Below are positions 17,100-24,944 of a stretch of DNA of 64,000 nucleotides, one piece after another; positions within the stretch are counted from its first letter, which is position 1, and every line of letters begins with the position of its first letter. The DNA is from Halobacillus kuroshimensis DSM 18393 (GTDB lineage Bacteria; Bacillota; Bacilli; Bacillales; Halobacillaceae): contig NZ_AUDY01000015.1 in NCBI RefSeq assembly GCF_000425705.1, forward strand, positions 62,001-126,000. Reading direction: 5' to 3'. The notes under the pieces are model-generated. The model worked only from the letters and a program-made list of their open reading frames with translations, ran no database searches and was not told the origin of the DNA. A program made the position numbers and the translations under genes.

Positions 17100-17498
17100 T
17101 TATCGACACGAAAAACTGGAGATCCTGCGTGTATCGAACCCCGAATAAACCCACTGCTGCTGACCGGGACGCCAGCGATAACCCGCTACAGATGTTCTTC
17201 CAATGTAGGTTGGATAAAACCAGAACGACCTTCCATTGACAAGACGGATCCATGTATAACGGTATAAACAGCCATACAGGGAGCCGGGGTCAACGGCATA
17301 CAACTCTGCTCCCTGTCCTCCGGATGGAGGTGCTGGAGGTGGAGGCGGGAGCATTCCGCCGGGCCCCCCAGGTCCGCCCGGTCCACCTGGCCCACCGCCG
17401 GGTCCTCCAGGTGGAGGCCCTTGGGGCGGCTGACCACCAGGTCCTCCTCCAGGAAATCCGAAGATCTGCCCAAAAGGAAAGCCAAATTGTCGATGCAT
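17100..17498 (-). CDS. Gly/Pro-rich (collagen-like) protein with conserved C-terminal domain
   Basis: A 132-residue protein. Residues ~15-60 are almost only Gly and Pro with repeats of GGPGGPGGPGG and PPPPPAPP. Residues ~65-132 form a compact Tyr/Trp/Arg-rich domain with YGCLYRYTWIRLVNG and GYRWRPGQQQWVYSG and two Cys. No signal peptide is present. Such low-complexity linkers plus sticky domains occur in spore-surface proteins of Bacillus, so a spore or surface role is plausible but unproven. The ATG at 17496-17498 follows AGGAATT. Confidence 0.72.
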   Translation of the reverse strand: MHRQFGFPFGQIFGFPGGGPGGQPPQGPPPGGPGGGPGGPGGPGGPGGMLPPPPPAPPSGGQGAELYAVDPGSLYGCLYRYTWIRLVNGRSFWFYPTYIGRTSVAGYRWRPGQQQWVYSGFDTRRISSFSCR

Positions 17499-17559
17499 AA
17501 CGATCAATTCCTTTCTCGGAAGTATCCCTATACGATATGCATCCACTGGGCGGGTGTGC

Positions 17560-17853
17560 TTATACCGTTAATAGAAAAACAGTCCCGATGGCTCCCAGAA
17601 CTACAAAGATGATATGTATATTCAGCCAGGCCAGCAGCACAGCAGCAAGACCCGCGGCGACCCCTACCTGCGGAGCATCCGGTTTCACTGTCAGGATGCC
17701 GGGAAAAATGAGCGCTCCTAAAGCTGCGTACGGGATGGCGTTTAACCATCGATCCACCCAGCGTGGAAAAGTAGCAAAATCCACAATGAACGCAGGCAGA
17801 AATCTGGGAACAGCTGTAACGACGGCCATCCCAATAATCATCCAGATGATCAT
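17560..17853 (-). CDS. azlD: Branched-chain amino acid exporter small subunit AzlD
   Basis: A 97-residue membrane protein with three or four helices, of the AzlD family. Its start overlaps the azlC stop by 4 nt (ATGA), a classic coupled pair. AzlC and AzlD together export branched-chain amino acids or their analogues; azlD mutants of B. subtilis resist 4-azaleucine. A longer frame without a ribosome site was rejected. Confidence 0.9.
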   Translation of the reverse strand: MIIWMIIGMAVVTAVPRFLPAFIVDFATFPRWVDRWLNAIPYAALGALIFPGILTVKPDAPQVGVAAGLAAVLLAWLNIHIIFVVLGAIGTVFLLTV

Positions 17854-18584
17854 GATTCCTCCTCCTCTCCTAGAATCCAAATCCCGCTCAGACCACCGGC
17901 AAGCGTGCCGGCAACAATGGCCCACCCTTGATTCATCCCCATCCTTTGACAGAGATAATTAATGAGAAGAGCGGTTACAGCGATCATGGCAATCCGCCCA
18001 TTTCTTTTTACGGAAGGGATTAAGAGCCCGATGAACATCGCATAAAGAGCTACACCCATGCTGTCACTCAGCCTTGCAGGAATCACATCACCAAGCACCC
18101 CTCCTAAAAAGGATCCTCCCACCCAGGATGCGTAGGCAGTCAACATAAGGGATGCGTAAAAATAAGCGCCATAAGGTTCAGCAGCTTCCTTTTTGTAGAG
18201 GGTGGAAACCGTAAACGTTTCATCTGTCAGCCCAAGGGTTAACGGTAGCTTGGCGCGAAGAGCCATCGTTTTCAACCGGTTCACGAAGGAAAGCCCCATC
18301 ACGAAATGGCGGAAATTCAAAACAAACACTGCCGTAACAATTTCAACAAACCCTGTCCCGGCAGCAACCATTCCAACAGCGAGAAACTGGGCAGCTCCAG
18401 CAAACACGAGCACGCTCATCAATGTCAATTCCAAATTCGTCATGCCGGATTGTCCAGCGAGCACCCCATACGTCAAAGCTACTGGCAGGTAACCGAGCAT
18501 AATAGGGAAGCCGGCCGTGATTCCTCTCTGTACCATATGCATCCGTGAAGAGGCATGGGAGTTTTTTAAAGCATGGGTTTCCAT
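17850..18584 (-). CDS. azlC: Branched-chain amino acid exporter large subunit AzlC
   Basis: A 244-residue membrane protein with about six helices. Family markers are GFPIMLGYLPVALTYGVLA near residue 24, FAGAAQFLAVG near 60 and LTDETFTV near 125. AAAGGAGGTG lies 4 nt before the ATG at 18584. It pairs with AzlD to form an LIV-E type exporter. The gene diverges from the T-box-controlled NhaC-type transporter gene. Confidence 0.92.
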   Translation of the reverse strand: METHALKNSHASSRMHMVQRGITAGFPIMLGYLPVALTYGVLAGQSGMTNLELTLMSVLVFAGAAQFLAVGMVAAGTGFVEIVTAVFVLNFRHFVMGLSFVNRLKTMALRAKLPLTLGLTDETFTVSTLYKKEAAEPYGAYFYASLMLTAYASWVGGSFLGGVLGDVIPARLSDSMGVALYAMFIGLLIPSVKRNGRIAMIAVTALLINYLCQRMGMNQGWAIVAGTLAGGLSGIWILGEEEES

Positions 18585-18662
18585 AGGGCACCTCCTTTCT
18601 AAAATTTCCACTATTATACCCAATTGGAGCGGATGATGGAAAGATTTTTCAATGAAAAAATG

Positions 18663-18691
18663 TTGACATCGCGTTAGTGCTCTTATATTAT
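18663..18691 (+). promoter_or_regulatory. Sigma-A promoter of the T-box transcript
   Basis: TTGACA (18663-18668), a 17-nt spacer and TATTAT (18686-18691). Start of transcription is expected near 18698. Confidence 0.85.
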
Positions 18692-18697
18692 AAATGC

Positions 18698-18945
18698 AAC
18701 TTACTTCATTACTGAAAAGCGTTTAAGCAAAGAAGATTTTTTGTATCAAGTACTCCGCAGTAAAAGGCAGTCAGACAGCCAGCAGAGACCGGATGGATGG
18801 TGAAAATCCGGGCCGGCTTCCTTTGAATTACAGGGTACGGTTCAAATGATACAACCACAAGAGCGGGTAAAGAAACGTTTCTTTACCAATAAGGGTGGTA
18901 CCGCGGAGCGATGCTTCGTCCCTTTCTTTGGGACGGAGCTTTTTT
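18698..18945 (+). promoter_or_regulatory. T-box riboswitch, tyrosine type (specifier UAC)
   Basis: The leader has the invariant T-box AAGGGTGGTACCGCGG at 18891-18906. Stem I is closed by TTGTATCA (18741-18748) and TGATACAA (18847-18854). The 5' side of the specifier loop has AGTA, and the 3' side reads GAAT-TAC-A, placing UAC, a tyrosine codon, at 18829-18831. The terminator GCTTCGTCCC/GGGACGGAGC with six T follows at 18913-18945. Uncharged tRNA-Tyr should favour the antiterminator and switch on the downstream NhaC-type gene. Confidence 0.92.
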
Positions 18946-18969
18946 GTATGGATTAGAGGAGGAAGAAAC

Positions 18970-20370
18970 ATGTTTCATTTACAGCCAAAACAACTGCCAT
19001 CATTGGTAGAATCCATAGTTATGCTCGTTCTGACTATTGGAGTAATCAGTTATTTCATCATCTCCCTGCAGACCGTTCCACATATCCCGATTCTTTTAGG
19101 CATTCTCTTTATGCTTACGTATGGTTTATTAAAGAAAAAATCCTTTAAAGACCTGCAGTACGGAATGACTCAGGGCGCGCAGACAGGAATGGGAGCGGTA
19201 CTCCTGTTCTTCGTCATCGGTATCCTTATATCCAGCTGGATGGCCGCGGGTACCATTCCTGTCCTTATGGAAGCCGGATTTACGATTGCGGACGGCCCTT
19301 GGTTCCTGGCCATTATTTTTGCCGTTACGGCTGTCATCGGTGTGGCTCTCGGAAGCTCTTTCACGACAGCTGCTACCGTCGGTGTGGCCTTTATCGGCGT
19401 GGCCGAATCCATGGACGCCTCCCTTGCAATGACTGCAGGAGCCGTCGTCTCGGGCGCATTTTTCGGAGACAAGATGTCACCGCTCTCTGATACAACCAAC
19501 CTTGCTTCCACTGTTGTAAAAGTGGACTTGTTCGATCACATTAAAAATATGGCTTGGACAACAATCCCCGCCTTCATCATCACGTTCATTCTGTTCATCT
19601 TCCTATCTCCGGACAGAAACCCGGATGTTGAACAGCTCGATAACTTCCAAAACGGCCTGGCTGCCTCAGGACTGATGCACTGGACATCCTGGATTCCAGT
19701 CATTGTCCTCGTTGCCATGACCATGACCAAGCGTCCAGCCTTTATTTCTCTGGCTGTCAGCAGTCTGACAGCTACGGTTCTGGCCGGGTTTAGAGAAGTC
19801 CTGCCGTGGACGGCTTTATGGCAGACATGGTTCAGTGGATTCGAAGGAAGCACAGAGATGGAAGTCGTCAATGAACTACTCACAAGGGGCGGGATGAACA
19901 GTATGCTCTTTACGGTTTCCCTTGTGATTTTAGCACTGGCGCTCGGCGGTTTGTTCTTCGTCACCGGAGTCATTCCCGCCATCCTGACTCGTGTACAGGA
20001 TTCACTGAAATCCGCAAGATCAGCGACACTTTCCACCGCATTTACAGCGATCGGCATCAACATCGCGATTGGTGAACAATACCTTTCCATCCTGTTGACA
20101 GGGGAAGCCTATCAGGATGTATACGAAAAAGCGGGACTCGCACGTAAAAACCTGTCCAGGACTCTGGAGGATGCAGGAACAGTCATTAACCCTCTTGTCC
20201 CATGGAGTGTATGTGGTGTATTCCTTTCCGGTGTGCTGGGAGTACCGGTTCTTGATTACCTTCCATTTGCATTCTTCTGTCTGTTATCCCCAATCCTTAC
20301 CATCTTGTACGGATTGACAGGAAAAACGATAGCTCCGGCAGCCACTCAGTCTTATCATAAAGCGAACTAA
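18970..20370 (+). CDS. NhaC-family Na+/H+ antiporter-like transporter, probable tyrosine transporter
   Basis: A 466-residue protein with about 11-12 membrane helices. The NhaC block SFTTAATVGVAFIGVAESM near residue 135 and SGAFFGDKMSPLSDTTNLA near 160 are conserved. NhaC relatives under a tyrosine T-box have been predicted to carry tyrosine (TyrT) rather than act as plain antiporters, and the UAC specifier here supports that. GAGGAGGAAG precedes the ATG at 18970, 25 nt after the leader terminator; the longer frame runs through the terminator and is rejected. Confidence 0.88.
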   Translation: MFHLQPKQLPSLVESIVMLVLTIGVISYFIISLQTVPHIPILLGILFMLTYGLLKKKSFKDLQYGMTQGAQTGMGAVLLFFVIGILISSWMAAGTIPVLMEAGFTIADGPWFLAIIFAVTAVIGVALGSSFTTAATVGVAFIGVAESMDASLAMTAGAVVSGAFFGDKMSPLSDTTNLASTVVKVDLFDHIKNMAWTTIPAFIITFILFIFLSPDRNPDVEQLDNFQNGLAASGLMHWTSWIPVIVLVAMTMTKRPAFISLAVSSLTATVLAGFREVLPWTALWQTWFSGFEGSTEMEVVNELLTRGGMNSMLFTVSLVILALALGGLFFVTGVIPAILTRVQDSLKSARSATLSTAFTAIGINIAIGEQYLSILLTGEAYQDVYEKAGLARKNLSRTLEDAGTVINPLVPWSVCGVFLSGVLGVPVLDYLPFAFFCLLSPILTILYGLTGKTIAPAATQSYHKAN

Positions 20371-20372
20371 TC

Positions 20373-20408
20373 GGAAGCGCCTCATTCCTATGAGGCGCTT
20401 CCACTTTT
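20373..20408 (+). terminator. Terminator after the NhaC-type gene
   Basis: Stem GGAAGCGCCTCAT/ATGAGGCGCTTCC with a weak T-tail (ACTTTT). Confidence 0.85.
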
Positions 20409-20476
20409 AAAGCTGGAATAGGAAAAAATGAATCATCTACGGACAGCGGAAGGAAACACAGCTATATGAAAACAGA

Positions 20477-20507
20477 GACGTATCCATTAGAGGATACGTC
20501 CTTTTTC
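20477..20507 (+). terminator. Second hairpin with T-run, no gene between
   Basis: GACGTATCC-ATTAGA-GGATACGTC followed by CTTTTTC, 75 nt after the previous terminator. It may be a backup terminator. Confidence 0.6.
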
Positions 20508-20572
20508 TATTGCATAATCCGCAGGATAATTCCTCACACTAACCAGTAGAGAATCCGAAAGGGGTGACAGGT

Positions 20573-21406
20573 GTGGACCAGGAGCAGCATGGAGAACAGC
20601 AGGATCATCATTTAGATATGGAGCAGGCAGAAGCTGAACAAGTTCTTGACGATGTCGCCTTTTACCGTACGTTGATTGTCAATGTCATCTTTATAGGAAA
20701 AGAACAGACCGATGACTGGGTCCTTGTCGACTGTGGAATCAGCCATTACAGCAGAAGGATCATAGCGGCTGCGGAAAAACGCTATGGATCCAGGCCTCCA
20801 AAAGCGATCGTCTTGACCCACGGCCATTTCGATCATGTAGGTTCAGCAAAAAAACTGGCAGACCATTGGAATGTCCCCATTTTTATTCACCCAATGGAAA
20901 TGGATTATGTGACCAATCAACGGGATTACCCTGTCGGTGATGCCACAGTTGGTGGAGGATTTTTTGCTTTGATTTCCCCATTCTTCCCTACACATCAGCC
21001 GGATTTGAGCCGCTATATCCATGCCATACCGAACGACGGGAAACTTCCCTCCCTCCCTGACTGGCAGGTCATTCACACTCCCGGTCACACACCGGGGCAT
21101 GTCGCATTATACCGTCCGCACGACGGCACCCTTCTCGCTGGAGATGCCTTTATTACTGTAAAACAGGAATCCAGTATGGCCGTTTTCATCCAGCATCAGC
21201 ATGTTCATGGACCCCCGGCCTACTTTACGCACAATTGGGAGGAAGCTGAAAAATCCGTACAGAAGTTAGCTGCCTTGAACCCGGTCACCGCGATCACCGG
21301 ACACGGACTTCCTATGGGAGGGGAAGACCTCAGCCATCAGCTCAAGGAGCTCGCGTCCAATTTCCGCGAGCTGGCTGTTCCTAAGCATAAACGAAAGCTT
21401 CACTAG
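20573..21406 (+). CDS. Metallo-beta-lactamase-fold hydrolase
   Basis: A 277-residue MBL-fold enzyme. The zinc motif is THGHFDHVG near residue 86, with HTPGHTPGH near 168, LAGDAF near 188 and ITGHGLPMGG near 250. An acidic, Gln/His-rich N-terminal tail of ~20 residues precedes the domain. The start is a GTG at 20573, preceded by AAAGGGG; the GTG three codons earlier lies inside that site. The substrate is unknown; glyoxalase-II-like thioester hydrolysis is one option. It is convergent with the BtuF-like gene. Confidence 0.88.
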   Translation: MDQEQHGEQQDHHLDMEQAEAEQVLDDVAFYRTLIVNVIFIGKEQTDDWVLVDCGISHYSRRIIAAAEKRYGSRPPKAIVLTHGHFDHVGSAKKLADHWNVPIFIHPMEMDYVTNQRDYPVGDATVGGGFFALISPFFPTHQPDLSRYIHAIPNDGKLPSLPDWQVIHTPGHTPGHVALYRPHDGTLLAGDAFITVKQESSMAVFIQHQHVHGPPAYFTHNWEEAEKSVQKLAALNPVTAITGHGLPMGGEDLSHQLKELASNFRELAVPKHKRKLH

Positions 21407-21408
21407 AC

Positions 21409-21430
21409 GACGAGCTTATCCGAGCTCGTC
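21409..21430. terminator. Hairpin between convergent genes
   Basis: GACGAGCT-TATCCG-AGCTCGTC followed by ATTTTCC; the stop codon of the minus-strand gene lies within its loop. Confidence 0.7.
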
Positions 21431-22201
21431 ATTTTCCTTTTGCAGGACATTCGTCAACTTTTCCAGCCCCTCCAGCAGTCTGGGGCTTGGACGGCAGAAT
21501 AATGATTCCTCCAGGACATAGATCCTGTCGTTTTTTACAGCCTTCATGTCCAGCCACCCCGGACGTTTCCTAAGAAGATCCGGGTTCATTTTCTCTTCCT
21601 TCACCCCCACCCATACCATGCAGATATGGTCAGGATTACGATTCTTGACTTCATCCCAGTCCGTTTGAAAACTGGCCGTATCCTGATCTGCAAAGACATT
21701 TTCAGCTCCGGCCAGACGGCTGATTTCGGTCAACCAGTTCTTTCCACCCGGAGTGAAAACCGGCTTGGGCCACCATTCCCAGTACAACACAGGCTTGATC
21801 TCAGCAAGAGAAGCCTTTTCCTTCAAACGATCCAATTCATCCCTGTACGCATCCGCTCTATGATCAGCTTCCTCTCCCATCCCGAGCTCCCGGCCGACAC
21901 GGCGGACGTCCTCCCCAATCTCTGACAGGCTGTTGGAATCGATGATGATATAAGGAAGTCCGGCTTTTTCAAGCCCTTCAATATTTTTTTCCATGCCCGG
22001 TACAGACAGCGAAGCCAGAACCAAGTCCGGCTTCAGCTCTGCTGTTTTTTGTATATCTATGGATAAATCAGGGCCGAGCTTCGGAAGCTTCCTGATTTCC
22101 TCCGGATAATCAGAATAATTATCGACACCAACCAACAGGTGGGTCTGATTCAGATAGGCGACAATTTCAGTATTGCTTGGACATATCGACACGATTCTCA
22201 C
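21416..22201 (-). CDS. BtuF-like periplasmic-binding-fold protein without signal peptide
   Basis: A 261-residue protein of the helical-backbone metal/cobalamin receptor type. It begins MRIVSICPSNTEIVAYL, which is the mature BtuF fold, with no signal peptide or lipobox. LKPDLVLAS near 57 and WWPKPVFTPGGKNWLTEISRLAG near residues 143-165 (in two parts) are typical. No permease or ATPase is near. Lacking export signals, it is probably cytoplasmic and not part of an importer; related orphan proteins are common in Bacillaceae. The ligand is unknown. Confidence 0.85.
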   Translation of the reverse strand: MRIVSICPSNTEIVAYLNQTHLLVGVDNYSDYPEEIRKLPKLGPDLSIDIQKTAELKPDLVLASLSVPGMEKNIEGLEKAGLPYIIIDSNSLSEIGEDVRRVGRELGMGEEADHRADAYRDELDRLKEKASLAEIKPVLYWEWWPKPVFTPGGKNWLTEISRLAGAENVFADQDTASFQTDWDEVKNRNPDHICMVWVGVKEEKMNPDLLRKRPGWLDMKAVKNDRIYVLEESLFCRPSPRLLEGLEKLTNVLQKENDELG

Positions 22202-22296
22202 TTTTCCACCCCTATTAACAGAATTGTCTGATGTTTCATTTTCTTTTATTATAGCTTATATTTAATGTATGGAAAAAGAAAGAAAGGGATGAGCCC

Positions 22297-23124
22297 ATGA
22301 CCACGACACTCCTTGATTCAACAAACGGAATAGTGGAATTTACATATATCGGAGAAGGTCCTCCTGTGCTGCTGCTCAAAGGCGGCCACTGCAGTAGAGA
22401 TACAGATTTATCCCACAGCAGTCTCGTATATGAAGGATTTTCACTGCTGACGATTTCACGGCCTGGTTACGACTACACAGAACCCTCGACAGGACGAACT
22501 CCGGACGAATTCGCAGATACAATCGTTGAGGTGCTTGATTATTTACGTTTGGAACGCGTCCATGTCATTGCTGTATCGGCAGCAGGGCCAAGCGGAATCG
22601 CTCTAGCTTCCCGCTACCCGCAGAGGGTGGACCGGCTTGTCCTCGAAGCAGCGCTGACGGGGGCATGGGATCGAAAGACCCGGAGAAAGGCATTGATGAT
22701 GTTCGGCCCCGCAGAAAAAATGGTCACAGGCAGCCTCAAGTTTATGCTTAAGCTTTTCCCTGACCTTGTCATGAAACAGCTTCTTGCTGATATGACCACC
22801 GAAGATGTGGAGGATTACCTCAAGCATTTATCGGCCAATGACCGGCGCTTCATCTATGATATGCTCGCCACCTCCCAGCCCGGCAGAGGCTTTATCCTTG
22901 ACCTTGACCATGATGTAACAAACCTGGATGAGCTGAATGTACCTGTTCTCGGCATGTACTCTCAAAAAGACCGGAGCGTCCCTTATACAAACGCTCTGCT
23001 GTTGAAATCGACGGTACCCGATTGTGAAATCTACGAGGTCAATGCTGACAGTCATTTAATCTGGATTGGAAAAGATGCTCATGATGTTTGGAATAAACGG
23101 CTGGAATTTCTAAATCAATCCTAA
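22297..23124 (+). CDS. Alpha/beta hydrolase
   Basis: A 275-residue protein with the alpha/beta hydrolase fold. The oxyanion strand LLLKGGHC is near residue 25 and the nucleophile elbow is VIAVSAAGPSG near residue 90. Both glycines of the usual GxSxG are Ala here, though the central Ser remains. A late Asp (QKDRSVPY near 222) and His (DSHLIW near 252) complete a plausible triad. The ribosome site GAAAGGGATGAGC precedes the ATG. It is followed after 19 nt by the DUF2268-like gene, so the two may be one operon. Confidence 0.87.
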   Translation: MTTTLLDSTNGIVEFTYIGEGPPVLLLKGGHCSRDTDLSHSSLVYEGFSLLTISRPGYDYTEPSTGRTPDEFADTIVEVLDYLRLERVHVIAVSAAGPSGIALASRYPQRVDRLVLEAALTGAWDRKTRRKALMMFGPAEKMVTGSLKFMLKLFPDLVMKQLLADMTTEDVEDYLKHLSANDRRFIYDMLATSQPGRGFILDLDHDVTNLDELNVPVLGMYSQKDRSVPYTNALLLKSTVPDCEIYEVNADSHLIWIGKDAHDVWNKRLEFLNQS

Positions 23125-23143
23125 AACATTCGGAGGGATCACC

Positions 23144-23995
23144 ATGGATGATGTAAGGTGCTCACAAATGCTGGATCGTTTCTTAACGTTTTATGACCAG
23201 GCTTATCGAGAACCCCCTCATAAGCGTCATGAATTATGGATGGAATATTATGATTTCCCTCATACACCACCGGGGTATCAACAAGGCCAGCTCGCAAAGG
23301 AAATGGTGGAGTATGCCTGGAACAAGTACTATTACGTCTATGATAAAATTCAATATTTCGATATCAGTCCGCTGGAATTGAATGGGCACGTGGATCATAT
23401 TAAACAAATTCTGCACAGCACCACCTACGTTGATGTAAACGTTCTCTTTTTTGTCGGAACATTTGAAACGGATCCTTTCATCATCCAGGAAAATCATCAA
23501 TACATTCTCTGCTTCCCTGTCGAACTCCCCGGTGGTCAGACGCGCTTGATTCAGGAGCTTGCCAGGGTCGTTCACTGCCGCCAGTCCGGACTCGCCCCCA
23601 GCCATACACGTACCCTCGGACAGTTGATCTTTCAGGAGGGGCTGGCCATCCACACGACATTGGAGGTGCTGGAGGAAAGCGGGATATCAGATCCTTACTT
23701 CAGCTGGGATGAAGAAAACTGCAGCCGCGAACCGAACCGGGTCATGATGAACATACAGCCCCATCTGCACCGCACAGATTACGAGGCCCTCTACTCCTTT
23801 ACCAAAGGTACCGGTGCGTCAGGATTTGAAAAAGAAGCCAATTACACAGGGTGGCTTGTCATCCAGCACCTTCTCGAGCAGGGAAAGCCGTTGTATGAAC
23901 TGGCCCGCATAGCCCCTGAGGAAGTCGATACTCTTGTGGAGCGTTCCCTGCTTTCATTAATGAACCAGGCCTATATGACCCAGCCCCAGGAGTAA
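23144..23995 (+). CDS. DUF2268-like protein with degenerate zinc site
   Basis: A 283-residue protein that resembles the YjaZ/DUF2268 family of putative zinc proteases. The downstream FQEGLAIH segment near residue 165 matches the EGLA motif that supplies the third zinc ligand. The HExxH site itself appears as QELAR near residue 132, with Gln and Arg where the two His should be. If the alignment is right the protein cannot bind zinc in the usual way. GGAGGGATCACC precedes the ATG. It probably shares a transcript with the upstream hydrolase. Confidence 0.6.
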   Translation: MDDVRCSQMLDRFLTFYDQAYREPPHKRHELWMEYYDFPHTPPGYQQGQLAKEMVEYAWNKYYYVYDKIQYFDISPLELNGHVDHIKQILHSTTYVDVNVLFFVGTFETDPFIIQENHQYILCFPVELPGGQTRLIQELARVVHCRQSGLAPSHTRTLGQLIFQEGLAIHTTLEVLEESGISDPYFSWDEENCSREPNRVMMNIQPHLHRTDYEALYSFTKGTGASGFEKEANYTGWLVIQHLLEQGKPLYELARIAPEEVDTLVERSLLSLMNQAYMTQPQE

Positions 23996-24042
23996 AAAGG
24001 AACTTTTTCGTAATAGGGCTTTCATTCCTTTTGCCCATCTGT

Positions 24043-24179
24043 TATACTATGGTTAATTATTCGTTGTTCGATGAGTGTCATGCAAGAGAAGATGTATCGC
24101 AAGATGTCGTCTTGATGGACTTGAATGAGCAAGAATAGTAATACAATGTGGAGTTTCTCCACGCAGGAGGTTTTTGTAC
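24043..24179 (+). promoter_or_regulatory. cspA-type promoter and long 5' leader
   Basis: A -10 TATACT (24043-24048) with a weak -35 TTTCAT (24020-24025, 17 nt spacing) lies ~130 nt upstream of the cold-shock gene. The long untranslated leader is typical of csp mRNAs, whose structure changes with temperature. AGGAGG (24165-24170) closes it. Confidence 0.6.
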
Positions 24180-24377
24180 ATGGTCGAAGGTACAGTAAAA
24201 TGGTTTAACGCAGAAAAAGGTTTCGGTTTCATTGAAGTAGAAGGTCAAGACGACGTCTTCGTACACTTCTCCGCTATTCAAGAAGAAGGTTTCAAAACTC
24301 TTGAAGAAGGTCAAGTCGTAACTTTCGAAATTGAAGAAGGTCAGCGTGGACCACAAGCAGCTAACGTTCAAAAATAA
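24180..24377 (+). CDS. cspB: Cold-shock protein, CspB family
   Basis: A 65-residue single-stranded nucleic acid binding protein of the OB fold. Both RNA-binding motifs are present: [12 protein letters not shown] (RNP1 region) and VFVHFSAI (RNP2). It acts as an RNA chaperone during cold adaptation and growth. The ATG at 24180 is preferred to the in-frame TTG at 24174 because AGGAGG is 9 nt upstream. A strong terminator follows. Confidence 0.96.
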   Translation: MVEGTVKWFNAEKGFGFIEVEGQDDVFVHFSAIQEEGFKTLEEGQVVTFEIEEGQRGPQAANVQK

Positions 24378-24384
24378 GAACGTA

Positions 24385-24417
24385 TAAAAAACTCCCCTTT
24401 CGAGGGGAGTTTTTTTA
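24385..24417 (+). terminator. Terminator after the cold-shock gene
   Basis: Stem ACTCCCCT/AGGGGAGT followed by seven T. Confidence 0.92.
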
Positions 24418-24509
24418 TGTCTTGTTTTTAAAATAAGGCTTTGTTATTGCTTGGTGTTGTTATTTAACATGTGAGCTCAGATCACCCCTTTCTGTCATGG
24501 GATTTGTAT

Positions 24510-24631
24510 GAGGCGGCCTTGGGAATGACTCCCTTTCCGTGGGGTACCGTGAGCCTCCTCAGGCAGCGCCTTCCGGGGTCTCACGATGCACCTTCATCCC
24601 ACAGGAGTCCCGCCATTCCCAAGGCCGCCTC
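24510..24631 (-). repeat. 122-bp palindromic repeat, family 1, copy 1
   Basis: The ends are a perfect 18-bp inverted repeat, GAGGCGGCCTTGGGAATG at 24510-24527 and its complement at 24614-24631. On the minus strand the interior has GACTCCTGTGGGA, GTGAGACCCCGGA, GAGGAGGCTCAC and CCCCACGGAAAGG, shared with copy 2. The element is non-coding and could fold as a branched RNA or cruciform. Confidence 0.82.
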
Positions 24632-24687
24632 TTCAAAGAAGGGTAGTTAGAAAGGACATAACCGAAGTCCGTTACACCACTACGAAA

Positions 24688-24809
24688 GGGATGGCAGGGA
24701 AAACAGGTAGACTCCTGCGGGAAAAAGGAACAAGGTGAGACCCCGGAGAACGAAGTTCGAGGAGGCTCATCGTTCCCCGCGGAAAGCGGACGGTTTTCCC
24801 TGCCATCCC
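24688..24809 (+). repeat. 122-bp palindromic repeat, family 1, copy 2
   Basis: Perfect 17-bp inverted ends, GGGATGGCAGGGAAAAC at 24688-24704 and its complement at 24793-24809. The interior has GACTCCTGCGGGA, GTGAGACCCCGGA, GAGGAGGCTCA and CCCCGCGGAAAG. It has the same length as copy 1, in opposite orientation 57 bp away, but different arm sequences that still pair. Confidence 0.82.
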
Positions 24810-24907
24810 ATGCTCTGAGTAAATAGCGGACCGGACCCCTAATTCCAGACGGAAACGATTTAGTAATCCGTTTAAAATATCAACCACAGACTTTAACAGA
24901 GGTTAAA

Positions 24908-24943
24908 ATAAAAAAGGAACAGCTCACAGCTGTTCCCTTTTTA
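24908..24943 (-). terminator. Terminator after map
   Basis: Stem GGAACAGCT/AGCTGTTCC with A- and T-rich flanks on both sides. Between the csp terminator and here (24418-24907) the only content I see is the two palindromic repeats. Confidence 0.88.
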
Positions 24944-24944
24944 T

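Noticed and set aside
19536-20090. A 184-codon open frame opposite the NhaC-type gene
   Set aside because: It is antisense to conserved membrane helices and has no independent signals.
24418-24907. CRISPR array or tRNA-like cluster in the repeat region
   Set aside because: There are only two inverted copies with unlike arms, no regular spacers, and no tRNA-type cloverleaf or anticodon could be placed.
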